Of a stretch of DNA of 64,000 nt, positions 10,101 through 17,892 are shown one piece after another. Source of the stretch: Scatosoma sp045643825 (GTDB lineage Bacteria > Bacillota > Clostridia > Christensenellales > Borkfalkiaceae). The notes beneath the pieces were generated by a model that did not search any database, was not told the origin of the DNA, and was given only the letters and a program-made list of their open reading frames with translations. Numbering within the stretch: position 1 is the stretch's first letter; every line of letters begins with the position of its first letter. Both the position numbers and the translations under genes were made by a program. Location of the stretch: positions 62,001 to 126,000 of the forward strand of contig JAZRFV010000086.1 in assembly GCA_045643825.1 (NCBI GenBank), written 5' to 3'.

Positions 10101-11313
10101 GGCTCCTATCCATATCGGTCAAGAGGATGTTGTAAAGGTACTTAATCATGAGGATGGTGAATTCCGTATTTACCTTGATTATGAGGCTATTCCTGAACTT
10201 CAATCGATTGCAAGCGAATACCACAGCTCGAACAACGCACTTACCTTCAATGGTACGGTAGATGCAAAGGTTGGCGGTAAGTCTTATCAGGTAACGGGCT
10301 ATAGCTACTACGGTTTGCTTGACGGCAAACACTATCAAATGATTGGTATCTCTTGTGACGTAGCAAGCATGCACGCAGGCGACTATATGACGATTAAGGC
10401 TGGCTCCAGCTTCTTGTTCGGTAACACGAAATTGTACGTGGATTCGGATATTACGGTGAGATTTGTTGGTATTACGGCAGACTTTGATGACAGCTTGGCA
10501 ACCTTGTCGGTGGATGGTACAGGTATTACAAACGGCGAAACCATTAGTAAGCTTGCATTTGGTACCAGCACGATTGTATTCGGTTGGAAGGATGAAACAA
10601 CCTCTGCAATTTACGATATCGACGTATCAATCAATGGCGAATCTCAAGGCTCTTCGGGTACCTACACGGTAGACTTGACTGGCGACGTTACGATTAAGGT
10701 TGTATACACGAAGCGTCCTACGGTTACTGTTAATAGAGACGATAGCAAGTATTCGATTGTCGGTATTGATACGGGTGTGGTTGCACCTGGTCAGGAAATT
10801 ACCTTCACGGTAACTCCTACGACGGCTTATAAAGTAACGGCGGTTAAGGTTGGCAACACAACGCTTACGGCGACGGATGGCGTTTACAAGTATACGGTTA
10901 CGGAAGACATTACCATTTCCGTAACGGTAACCGAAAAGAGTTCGACTGAAAAGAAGAACGAGATTTTGGATATCATTGCCAATAACGCAGGTACATATAT
11001 TAGCGGTACAAATTGGAAGGTAGAGAATGGCAACTTGAAATCTACGTCCAATGTTAGCACCATTGAATTTAACGAAGCATTCTTCGCATTGTTGAAAGAA
11101 TATGGTTACTCGAAGGTGACTGTTACCCTTTCGTCGAGCAATTCAAGTGCAAGTATCGTTAAGGGGACGGATGTTGGTAATTGGCGGACTGACACAGTTG
11201 AAGGAGAACAACAAACTATTAGCGGTGCACAAGCTTATACGGCAAGAACATCGGGCTGGGGCTATAGCAAAGCAAATGTAACTTGGACTTTGAGCAACCT
11301 CTCGTTTAGTTAA
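7129..11313 (+). CDS. Giant secreted modular surface protein (1394 aa)
   Basis: Signal peptide at residues 1-37 (basic MKGFNMKKIKT, hydrophobic core, cleavage near VETKA). Residues about 60-200 hold the module shared with the 1710-aa neighbour, seen as KQGIRFHVEM and VIPTRLMGGSNDLTME. At least five beta-rich modules follow. Their ends are marked by a strand reading [LAIM]-T-I-x-[AE]-G-T-x-I/L near residues 500, 743, 881 and 1086 plus a variant near 623, each followed by a Y/F-rich strand. Two bacterial-type repeats (VKFSRTNATVKIDG at about 920-990 and VTVNRDDSKYSIVG at about 1197-1270) resemble the fibrous repeats of many Clostridia surface proteins. The C-terminal 110 residues form a separate domain. 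There is no LPXTG or C-terminal membrane helix, and no catalytic motif was recognised. A GGAGG site lies 6 bases before the ATG. Confidence 0.8.
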   Translation: MKGFNMKKIKTCLLTGVMSIVAAIAVSLGISISSVETKAETLAPTVYQTDGASVRVFRAEKDEAGNVTYYDTDKQGIRFHVEMGAGYEINGTPLFDVTQTNEKNGSFKIADGYKTYTLVIPTRLMGGSNDLTMELEQVRKIDTTEYWFTDTDGNWESVAYIHSFPVDRFTDELAFRGVVCDSEGTIVAYTPIAKRSLTWVAKRSYQDTINPDTNVWGSAELDETAATLIKSFIPTYRVEYATGETEDVLWGDMLTKVDPDQTYYNETHNETVDLTKPLTYATSETIKLQSTQERTFVFTGVEYTESGFNIWATLPVDVFAHGTQLEPSVVSMVTGDGETVAAKSVMVEISPEGTVARLAIGFDYATITNGTHLTMLKSSYFYYSGVLYRLESDYEFVYNNQTWEMPLGTISLGDIEKIENFTETVNGKVEENIRVIFKRDILVNGSVAFENGSANITRTDGTVDTINDGYYYWNQGEHMILEIPGPGSGNVWGEVDGDVLTIPEGTRIRQNGGFYEFEDTISATFNGKDAWIFNVETRTITAADFVKATTKTESGKIFVDIETAEVWTDSVTTIVPNNGIATYHFADKVTTKELSAIQYHGQNGHKVLRIFLDQWSETGEKMVLPQGLELWAGNLIYKLETGVEFHFVNTGNDNGMTWAINPEIKDITNANITKIYWEGGNIRYQTDSIWSSVANNRVVVDTTNIDGEGVVVTGSNFDGFYYYGGTNKLLELQGVNFSSQGGSATIKAGTILWLASNADFSYTGAYRIAEDLVIEVSGAAGSPMYKDIEVATFGKVDIASIANFDSHSGEIRFTLNSKLVSNMYGQAQVEGSATLQGVATTSAFVYAEHPTIGGYTGNTIIAFTGEAFGKAFQASAVRDVISIEAGTKIWMSNCEGYITVTETLTYMWSGSAYVDADAQHTVKFSRTNATVKIDGVAQTSSMTVSTGTAINFTVEIPDGYELISVTNAVKKSDGSYTVDVFKTVTVTVKATAPIHIGQEDVVKVLNHEDGEFRIYLDYEAIPELQSIASEYHSSNNALTFNGTVDAKVGGKSYQVTGYSYYGLLDGKHYQMIGISCDVASMHAGDYMTIKAGSSFLFGNTKLYVDSDITVRFVGITADFDDSLATLSVDGTGITNGETISKLAFGTSTIVFGWKDETTSAIYDIDVSINGESQGSSGTYTVDLTGDVTIKVVYTKRPTVTVNRDDSKYSIVGIDTGVVAPGQEITFTVTPTTAYKVTAVKVGNTTLTATDGVYKYTVTEDITISVTVTEKSSTEKKNEILDIIANNAGTYISGTNWKVENGNLKSTSNVSTIEFNEAFFALLKEYGYSKVTVTLSSSNSSASIVKGTDVGNWRTDTVEGEQQTISGAQAYTARTSGWGYSKANVTWTLSNLSFS

Positions 11314-11341
11314 AGTGATAAAAATGAAGTAAAATCATTTT

Positions 11342-11376
11342 CCCCTTGTGGAGTAATCCACAAGGGGTTTTCTTTG
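11342..11376 (+). terminator. Rho-independent terminator after the 1394-aa gene
   Basis: A perfect 10-bp stem, CCCCTTGTGG / CCACAAGGGG, with a 6-base loop is followed by TTTTCTTTG, 28 bases after the stop. Confidence 0.92.
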
Positions 11377-11440
11377 TGTTTTAGATGGGGGGAAGAGGAC
11401 AATGTAAGGAGAAAAAGACCTACTTTTTTTGAAAACCCTA

Positions 11441-11469
11441 TTGCAATTTTTAGGAAGGTGTGCTATACT
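11441..11469 (+). promoter_or_regulatory. Extended -10 promoter for the acetyltransferase operon
   Basis: TTGCAA (11441-11446), a 17-base spacer, then TGCTATACT, an extended -10 with TATACT at 11464-11469. The start codon of the acetyltransferase follows 28 bases later. Confidence 0.75.
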
Positions 11470-11497
11470 AAATGCAATCATTTGCGAGGTGAAAAAC

Positions 11498-12130
11498 ATG
11501 ATGAACGAACGGGAAAAAATGTTTGCGGGTAAAATCTACGATCCCTTCACGGAAGGGATGCCAGAGGAGCGCACGCGTGCACATAAATTGTGCCGTTTAT
11601 ACAATAAAACGGACGAAACGCACGCCAAAAAGCGTGAAAAAATCCTAAATAAACTCCTACCCAATCGTGGTGAAGGTGTGTACCTGCAAGGCCCGATCTA
11701 TTTCGACTTTGGGACGAACACTACCTTCGGAAAAGGCAGCTATGCAAACTTTAACCTCACCGTCTTGGACGAAGGAAAGGTGACGATTGGCGACTCCGTT
11801 TTCATCGGGCCGAACGTGTCCTTTTTAACACCCATCCACCCCTTACGCTACGAGGATAGAAATGCCTTTTTCAATGAAAAAACGGGCAATGTAACCAACC
11901 TTGAAAGGGCAGGGGCAATCACCATTGGGGACAATTGTTGGATTGGCGGCGGCGTAGTCTTTTGTGGCGGTGTAACGGTTGGTGCTGGCACGGTGATTGG
12001 TGCAGGCTCGGTGGTGACGAGGGATATCCCTCCCAACTGTATCGCCGTGGGGAACCCGTGCCGTGTTTTGCGTGAACTTACGGACGAGGATAAGCTCTCC
12101 GCCCACCCCGAATACTTTGTAGAAGAATAA
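11498..12130 (+). CDS. Sugar O-acetyltransferase, maltose/galactoside acetyltransferase type
   Basis: A 210-aa hexapeptide-repeat protein. It has the N-terminal Maa domain (EREKMFAGKIYDPF, then RAHKLCRLYN) followed by left-handed parallel beta-helix repeats such as VTIGDSVFIGPNVSF and ITIGDNCWIGGGVVFCGGV. TPIHPL carries the histidine that acts as catalytic base in this family. Such enzymes transfer acetyl from acetyl-CoA to the 6-hydroxyl of maltose, glucose or galactosides, probably to detoxify or export surplus sugar. The start is the first of two consecutive ATGs behind GAGGTG; an upstream in-frame ATG at 11429 lies before the promoter and is rejected. It heads an operon with the BFD-like protein and two glycosidase genes. 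Confidence 0.9.
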   Translation: MMNEREKMFAGKIYDPFTEGMPEERTRAHKLCRLYNKTDETHAKKREKILNKLLPNRGEGVYLQGPIYFDFGTNTTFGKGSYANFNLTVLDEGKVTIGDSVFIGPNVSFLTPIHPLRYEDRNAFFNEKTGNVTNLERAGAITIGDNCWIGGGVVFCGGVTVGAGTVIGAGSVVTRDIPPNCIAVGNPCRVLRELTDEDKLSAHPEYFVEE

Positions 12131-12157
12131 AAAATATATCATAAAGAGGTAAAAACT

Positions 12158-12352
12158 ATGGAAAACATTATCATTTGTAACTGTAAACAGGTAAGCTATT
12201 CTGATATCGAAAAAGCGCTCGCTAACCACAACAAAATGGAAGACGTAATGGAGGTTTTTGCGGACGTACAACGCGTCACCCATTGTTCGACGGGTTGCGG
12301 CGGCTGTCACGATAAGGTACTTGATATTATTTCCCAAATTATGATGGGTTAA
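12158..12352 (+). CDS. BFD-like [2Fe-2S]-binding small protein
   Basis: A 64-aa protein with C-x-C at residues 8-10 (CNCKQV) and a C-x4-C-x2-C arrangement near residues 43-51 (HCSTGCGGC), the ligand pattern of BFD-like [2Fe-2S] domains. Those domains occur as bacterioferritin-associated ferredoxin or as parts of nitrite reductase and other oxidoreductases, where they pass single electrons. The protein is free-standing, with AAGAGGT upstream. Its neighbours are sugar enzymes, which give no redox partner. A weak A/T-rich hairpin closed by CCGAAAGG follows its stop at about 12356-12380. Confidence 0.85.
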   Translation: MENIIICNCKQVSYSDIEKALANHNKMEDVMEVFADVQRVTHCSTGCGGCHDKVLDIISQIMMG

Positions 12353-12406
12353 GCTAAAAAAACCGAAAGGGTGTTTTTTATTCATTACGACCGAGAGAGA
12401 AGGATT

Positions 12407-14761
12407 ATGAGAAAGAATATCAACATCGGCAATTGGCAGTTGTCGTGGGTAGAAAACGCTACGCTCCGTCAAAACGCGCTCGATTTTAAAACGGCAGGGG
12501 ATATTACGGCATACGGCTGTAAAATCATCCCTGCGACCGTACCTGGTAACTTTGAAATCGATTTTATGCGTGAGGGGTTGCTTGGCGATATCTATATGGG
12601 TGCGGACACCTTGGAAACGCAAAAGCTTGAAAACCTGCACCTTTATTACTTCACCGAATTTACCTATGAAGAAGTGAAGGGCTGTGATGCAAATCTTTGC
12701 TTTGAAGGTGTGGATACGGCGGCGGAAATTTACCTCGACGGCGAGAAAATTGGCTTTGTGGAGAATATGCTCCACGCACACCGCTTTCCCTTGAAGGGGG
12801 TAAAGGCAGGGAAGCATCAGCTTCTTGTACATATTTTACCCTCCGCAATTTACGCCCGTCAATTTGACATCCCTGCAATGTGCTTTGGGTTAAAATATAA
12901 CACGGATGGCATTATGCTCCGTAAACCAGGTTCGATGTTTGGGTGGGATATTATGCCCCGTATTGTGTCGGGCGGTTTATGGAAACCGGTGTTCATCGAA
13001 TACCTGCCTGCCGCTCGTCTTGTAAATCCCTACACCTACACCTTCAAATTCTGCGGTAAGGAGGGGAAGGATGCGTGGCTGATTACCACCTTCAAAATTG
13101 AAACGGAGGCAGATTTTATCACCGATTATCTCGTGACGATTAAGGGTAAGTGCGGGGATAGTGAATTCTACAAGGAATACCGTCCCTTCACCGCCTCGGC
13201 TCGGTTAGAATTTTTGTTGGAAAACCCCAAACTTTGGTGGCCGAAGAACTATGGCGAGCCGAACTTGTACGATATCGAATTGACCTTGCTGTATAAAGGC
13301 GTCGTTTGTGACAAGGTGAATTATAAGCTGGGTATCCGCACCGTGTGGTTAAAACGCACATCACAGTCGGGGGATAACGGCGAATTTTGCTTTATTGTCA
13401 ACGGTAAAAAGATTTTTGCTTTGGGTACTAACTGGGTGCCTTGCGACGCGCTTCCGTCCCGCAATGACGAATATACATTGCGCAACGTCGAGATGGTGAA
13501 TGACTTAAACTGCAATATGCTTCGTTGTTGGGGCGGTAACGTGTACCCCAGCGACGTCTTGTACGATTACTGTGACGAGCACGGTATCATGATTTGGCAG
13601 GATTTTGCACTCGCGTGCGGACATTACACGGATGACGAGCGTATGTGCAGGCTGATGCGTGAGGAAGTGAAACAAATTGCCTTGGAAAAACGGCAACACC
13701 CCTCGTTGGTGGTATGGGCAGGGGACAACGAATGCGACGTGACGGTTACCGCTTGCGGTACGGACGCGCATACGGACAACGATAAACCTGCTTGGATTAA
13801 CCCTAACCTTAATATGCTCACCCGTGAGGTGATTTTGCGAGAACTTCGCAACCACGATGCGGTACGTCCATATATCCCCAGCTCCCCTTATTTGGATGAG
13901 GTGGCTTGGCGGTATGGCTTGCCGTCGGAGGACCATATTTGGGGCCCTCGTGACTTCTTCAAAGGGGAATATTACGGCAACGTACAGTGCCATTTCGCTT
14001 CGGAAATCGGCTACCACGGTTGTCCTTCCCCAGAATCTATTAAGAAATTTATCCCTGCTGAAAGCCTTCCCAAGGAGTCGATTAGCGAGATTTATGACAA
14101 CCCTGATTGGTTGGTGCACGCCGCAGGTATGGAGGCGTGTGTGGAGGGAAATCCCTATTCTTACCGCCTGCCCTTGATGGTGAGCCAGGTAGAGCGTATC
14201 TTTGGTACGGCAAGCGGTGATTTGGGTGAATATGCCCGCCAAAGCCAAATTTCGCAGGCGGAGGCGAAGAAATACTTTATCGAGAGTTTCCGTGTGGCAA
14301 AATGGCGTAAAACGGGGCTTTTGTGGTGGAACGTTGCGGACGGTTGGCCTCAGGTTTCGGATGCAATTGTCGATTGGTACGGCTGTAAAAAACTTCCGTA
14401 CCACTACATCAAACGCTCGCAACAGCCCTTCTGTATGATTTGTGGCGAGCCGAAAAACGGTGTCATTTGCTTGTACGCAACCAACGACAATCAGGTAGAA
14501 TTGACGGCGGAATATACGGTGGAAAACCTTGCCACGGGCGAAAAAATCGCCGAAGGTAAATGCGCGGTAGGGGCAAACGGTATCGTGAAGGCGGCGGATT
14601 TGCCTGAACAAAAATGTGGGTTCTACCTCATTCGTTGGAAGACGGAACAAGGGGAAGGGGTAAACCACTTCGTTTGCAATATCGGGGAAGGCTGGACGTA
14701 CGATATGTACAAGGCTTGTATGCAAAAGGCAGGCTTCTACGACGAATTTGAAGGATTTTAA
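12407..14761 (+). CDS. GH2 family beta-mannosidase
   Basis: A 784-aa protein without a signal peptide, so intracellular. In order it has the sugar-binding jelly-roll (about 1-190), an Ig-like domain (about 200-310), the TIM barrel (about 310-640) and C-terminal beta domains. The mannosidase hallmarks LGTNWVPCDALPSR, NMLRCWGGNVYPSD and IMIWQDFALACGHY are present. The acid/base is Glu442 in WAGDNECD, where the usual GNNE reads GDNE. The probable nucleophile is Glu533 in FASEIGYHG. It hydrolyses terminal beta-mannosyl residues of imported oligosaccharides, though related GH2 members act on other beta-glycosides. The ATG at 12407 is chosen because GAGAGAAGG precedes it; the in-frame ATG at 12371 has no ribosome site. 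Only five bases separate it from the next gene. Confidence 0.88.
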   Translation: MRKNINIGNWQLSWVENATLRQNALDFKTAGDITAYGCKIIPATVPGNFEIDFMREGLLGDIYMGADTLETQKLENLHLYYFTEFTYEEVKGCDANLCFEGVDTAAEIYLDGEKIGFVENMLHAHRFPLKGVKAGKHQLLVHILPSAIYARQFDIPAMCFGLKYNTDGIMLRKPGSMFGWDIMPRIVSGGLWKPVFIEYLPAARLVNPYTYTFKFCGKEGKDAWLITTFKIETEADFITDYLVTIKGKCGDSEFYKEYRPFTASARLEFLLENPKLWWPKNYGEPNLYDIELTLLYKGVVCDKVNYKLGIRTVWLKRTSQSGDNGEFCFIVNGKKIFALGTNWVPCDALPSRNDEYTLRNVEMVNDLNCNMLRCWGGNVYPSDVLYDYCDEHGIMIWQDFALACGHYTDDERMCRLMREEVKQIALEKRQHPSLVVWAGDNECDVTVTACGTDAHTDNDKPAWINPNLNMLTREVILRELRNHDAVRPYIPSSPYLDEVAWRYGLPSEDHIWGPRDFFKGEYYGNVQCHFASEIGYHGCPSPESIKKFIPAESLPKESISEIYDNPDWLVHAAGMEACVEGNPYSYRLPLMVSQVERIFGTASGDLGEYARQSQISQAEAKKYFIESFRVAKWRKTGLLWWNVADGWPQVSDAIVDWYGCKKLPYHYIKRSQQPFCMICGEPKNGVICLYATNDNQVELTAEYTVENLATGEKIAEGKCAVGANGIVKAADLPEQKCGFYLIRWKTEQGEGVNHFVCNIGEGWTYDMYKACMQKAGFYDEFEGF

Positions 14762-14766
14762 GCGGT

Positions 14767-16032
14767 ATGGACGGATTTACACAAGAATTTTTTCCCGACG
14801 GTACGCTGATTGACGGGTGGTTTTACCAAACGAAAACGCCGACCTTGGCGGATTTAGGCAAAGCCTACGTTATCACCGATTACGGCGTAAAATCGGACGG
14901 TAAAATATATACCCAAGCCCTGCAAGGGTTGATTGATACCATCGCAAAAACGGGCGGTGGGGTGATGGTCGTACCTGAAGGGGTGTATCATACGGGCGCG
15001 CTGTTTTTTAAGCAGGGCGTACACCTTTACGTGTCGGAAAACGGCACTTTGAAAGGTAGTGACGATATTGCCGATTATCCCGTTTGCGAAACCCGTATCG
15101 AGGGGGAAAGCTGTATGTATTTTCCCGCGCTCATCAATGCGGATGGCGTGGATGGGTTTGCGATGTGCGGAAAGGGAACGATTGACGGCAACGGCGAACG
15201 GGCTTGGAAAGCGTTTTGGTTACGTAGAAGGTGGAACCCTGCCTGCACGAATAAGGACGAGCAACGCCCTCGCTTGGTGTATTTATCGAACTGTAAAAAC
15301 GTTGTGGTTGCAGATTTGCACCTGCACAATTCACCCTTTTGGACGTCACATATCTATAAGTGTAACCATGTGAAGTTCCTCGGTTGTCACATTTTTGCAC
15401 CGAGAGCGCCCATCCCTGCACCCAGCTCGGATGCGATTGACATCGACGTATGCACAGATGTGCTGGTGAAAAATTGTTACATGGAGGTCAACGACGACTC
15501 GGTCGTGTTAAAGGGCGGTAAAGGCCCTTGGGCGGACGAGCAAGCGGAAAATGGTGCCAACGAGCGCATTCTTATCGAGGATTGCGTGTATGGTTTTTGC
15601 CATAGTGGGTTGACCTGCGGTTCGGAATCGGTACACAACCGCAATATCTTGGTGCGTCGTATCAAGCTGAATAACATTATGCAGTTGTTGCATTTGAAAC
15701 TGCGCCCCGACACGCCACAGCATTACGAATATATCACGATAGAGGACGTCGAGGGAAGTATTGAGGGGAGTTTTATCAACGTCAACCCTTGGACACAGTT
15801 TTTCGATTTGAAGGGGCGTACGGATAAGCCGATATCCAAGGTGGAAATGGTAACGATAAAGAATTGTAAATGCGAATGCGATACCTTCTTCAACGTGTAC
15901 AAAGACGAAAAACAGTATACCATGTCCGCGTTTACTTTGAAAAATTTGCAAATAAAGACAAAAAATGAAGGTAATTCCTTCGATGTAGTCGACGATATCA
16001 CCGTAGAAAACATCGTTATTGAAAAGGTATAA
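14767..16032 (+). CDS. GH28-like polygalacturonase/glycosidase (parallel beta-helix)
   Basis: A 421-aa right-handed beta-helix protein with no signal peptide. DYGVKSDGKIYTQALQGLID and GGGVMVVPEGVYHTGALFFK are the standard N-terminal turn of GH28 and pectate-lyase-3 folds. The GH28 catalytic acids correspond to the aspartates in SSDAIDID (about 218-225) and NDDSVVLK (about 242-249). HSGLTCGSES (about 277-286) takes the place of the canonical G-H-G...G-S region, and an R-x-I-K-L motif follows. GH28 members hydrolyse galacturonosyl or related uronic/rhamnosyl linkages by inversion. The cytoplasmic location fits an exo-acting enzyme on short oligomers. It is co-transcribed with the beta-mannosidase and ends in a strong terminator. 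Confidence 0.85.
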   Translation: MDGFTQEFFPDGTLIDGWFYQTKTPTLADLGKAYVITDYGVKSDGKIYTQALQGLIDTIAKTGGGVMVVPEGVYHTGALFFKQGVHLYVSENGTLKGSDDIADYPVCETRIEGESCMYFPALINADGVDGFAMCGKGTIDGNGERAWKAFWLRRRWNPACTNKDEQRPRLVYLSNCKNVVVADLHLHNSPFWTSHIYKCNHVKFLGCHIFAPRAPIPAPSSDAIDIDVCTDVLVKNCYMEVNDDSVVLKGGKGPWADEQAENGANERILIEDCVYGFCHSGLTCGSESVHNRNILVRRIKLNNIMQLLHLKLRPDTPQHYEYITIEDVEGSIEGSFINVNPWTQFFDLKGRTDKPISKVEMVTIKNCKCECDTFFNVYKDEKQYTMSAFTLKNLQIKTKNEGNSFDVVDDITVENIVIEKV

Positions 16033-16036
16033 TAAT

Positions 16037-16069
16037 AAAACACGGTTGCGTTGTTGCAACCGTGTTTTT
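16037..16069 (+). terminator. Rho-independent terminator after the GH28-like gene
   Basis: An 11-bp stem, AACACGGTTGC / GCAACCGTGTT, with a short loop and a T-run. Confidence 0.9.
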
Positions 16070-16077
16070 GTATAAGA

Positions 16078-16105
16078 AAACCGCGACTTTTTCAAGCCGC
16101 GGTTT
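16078..16105 (-). terminator. Terminator of the hydrogenase operon
   Basis: The inverted repeat AAACCGCG / CGCGGTTT lies 10 bases past the hydA stop. On the minus strand it is followed by TTTTC. It sits back to back with the rightward terminator. Confidence 0.8.
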
Positions 16106-16114
16106 ATCATTTGT

Positions 16115-17878
16115 TTAGTTAAACTTTTCTTTTGCAGTGTAGTGCGTATGCAACAATTCGTGTGCCTTGTGGGAGTTGGGTTCACCCAAGAATTCCTCAT
16201 ACAATGCAATGATTTGAGGGTTCTTGTGGGACATACGAAGTTCCTTCGATTCGTCTTCCTGATACAACGCCGCTGCACGCTTTGCCTTATAGGTCGTAAG
16301 GATATCTGCATCTTCGTTGGGCAAGAAGCAAGGTCTTACATAGGGTTGACCACCGCCTGCAATACAGCCACCAGGACAGCCCATGATTTCGATGAAGTGA
16401 TACTCGCTCTTACCTGCGCGAATGTCGTCAAGCAACACTTTCGCGTTCTTCATACCGTGCGCAACGGCAACCTTCACCGTGATACCGCCGAGGTCATAAG
16501 CCGCTTCCTTGATACCGTCGAAACCACGAACAGCCGTCAATTCTGCCTTTTCAAGGTCTTTACCCGTCAATTTCCACGCCGCCGTACGAAGTGCCGCTTC
16601 CATAACGCCACCCGTCGTACCGAAGATAACGCCTGCACCCGTGTATTCGCCTACGATATCGTTGTCGAATTCCGCATCGGGCAATTTCACGAAATTGATA
16701 CCCGAACGCTTGATGAGTTTTGCAAGCTCTCTCGTCGTCAATACAGCGTCTACGTCAGCAAGGCCGTTTACGGACAATTCGGGACGGGCCTTTTCCGATT
16801 TCTTTGCCGTACAAGGCATAATCGAAACCACGAACATATCCTTGGGATCGATGCCGTTCTTTGCAGCATAGTAGTTCTTCAAAATCGCACCGAACATTTC
16901 GTGGGGGGATTTACAGGAGGAAAGGTGGGGAAGAAGGTCGCCGTAGTTGTATTCGGCATAGTTTACCCAACCAGGGGAGCAGGAGGTAATCATAGGCAAT
17001 TTACCGCCGTTTGCTACTCTGTCCAAAAGCTCGGTTGCTTCTTCCATAATGGTAAGGTCCGCGGCGAAGTTGGTGTCGAACACCTTCTTAAAGCCAAGGC
17101 GTTTAAGAGCCGAAACCATTTTACCCGTAACAAGGGTACCGATGGGCATATCAAATTCTTCGCCAAGCGCCGCACGCACTGCGGGAGCGGTTTGTACAAC
17201 CACGTACTTGCCTGCCTTCATTGCCGCGTCTACTTTGTCGATTTCGGATACTTCCATCAACGCACCCGTAGGGCAAACGCTTACGCATTGACCGCACAAG
17301 ATACAAGGGGAGTTTGCAAAGCTTCTATTTTCAGCGGGAGCAACGATGGTGTTGAAACCACGCTTTTCAAAGCCCAAGATACCCATGCCGTGTGCATTTT
17401 TACATCTTTCTACACATCTACCGCAAAGGATACATTTCGAGGTATCTCTTACGATGGAGGGGGTTACTTTATCCAAAGTGGTAGGGGTTTGCGCGCCTTG
17501 ATACATATCATCGCGTGCACCCGTTACCTTTGCTACGTGCAAAAGCTCGCACTTGCCGTTCTTTTCACATTGCTGACAGTTTTTATTGTGGTTGGAAAGA
17601 AGAAGTTCCACCGAGGAACGTCTTGCCGCCGTTGCTTTGGGGGAGGAAATGGTGATTTCCATGCCTTCCGCTACGGGATATACGCACGATGCAACCAAGC
17701 CTCTCGCACCCGTTGCTTCAACCAAACATACTCGGCAGGAGCCTTTGGAACATTCGCCATTATTGAATGCGCAAAGGGAGGGGATTTCAAAGCCGCAGCT
17801 CTTTGCTGCGTCGAGGATGGTCATGCCTGCTTCTACTTCAAAAGGGAAACCTTCGATTTTAATATTTACTTTTGCCAT
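16115..17878 (-). CDS. hydA: [FeFe]-hydrogenase catalytic subunit of a multimeric NAD-linked enzyme
   Basis: A 587-aa protein with an N-terminal [2Fe-2S] ferredoxin (CGFEIPSLCAFNNGECSKG), a His/Cys cluster region, two [4Fe-4S] motifs (CILCGRCVERCKN and CILCGQCVSVCPTGA) and the H-cluster domain. The three H-cluster signatures are TSCSPGW (298-304), MPCTAKKSE (354-362) and EIMGCPGGCIAGGGQP (from 497). The first differs from the textbook TSCCPxW by a Ser at 301. The enzyme makes H2 in the cytoplasm, taking electrons from NADH and reduced ferredoxin through HydB and HydC. The start is the ATG at 17878 behind AGAGGTG; the GTG six bases upstream is less likely. It is the last gene of hydC-hydB-hydA. 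Confidence 0.95.
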   Translation of the reverse strand: MAKVNIKIEGFPFEVEAGMTILDAAKSCGFEIPSLCAFNNGECSKGSCRVCLVEATGARGLVASCVYPVAEGMEITISSPKATAARRSSVELLLSNHNKNCQQCEKNGKCELLHVAKVTGARDDMYQGAQTPTTLDKVTPSIVRDTSKCILCGRCVERCKNAHGMGILGFEKRGFNTIVAPAENRSFANSPCILCGQCVSVCPTGALMEVSEIDKVDAAMKAGKYVVVQTAPAVRAALGEEFDMPIGTLVTGKMVSALKRLGFKKVFDTNFAADLTIMEEATELLDRVANGGKLPMITSCSPGWVNYAEYNYGDLLPHLSSCKSPHEMFGAILKNYYAAKNGIDPKDMFVVSIMPCTAKKSEKARPELSVNGLADVDAVLTTRELAKLIKRSGINFVKLPDAEFDNDIVGEYTGAGVIFGTTGGVMEAALRTAAWKLTGKDLEKAELTAVRGFDGIKEAAYDLGGITVKVAVAHGMKNAKVLLDDIRAGKSEYHFIEIMGCPGGCIAGGGQPYVRPCFLPNEDADILTTYKAKRAAALYQEDESKELRMSHKNPQIIALYEEFLGEPNSHKAHELLHTHYTAKEKFN

Positions 17879-17892
17879 AATCACACCTCTTC

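Noticed and set aside
12356..12380. Terminator after the BFD-like gene
   Set aside because: The stem is mainly A-T with two G-C pairs and mispaired positions. It is too weak to call, and the next gene has no clear promoter of its own.
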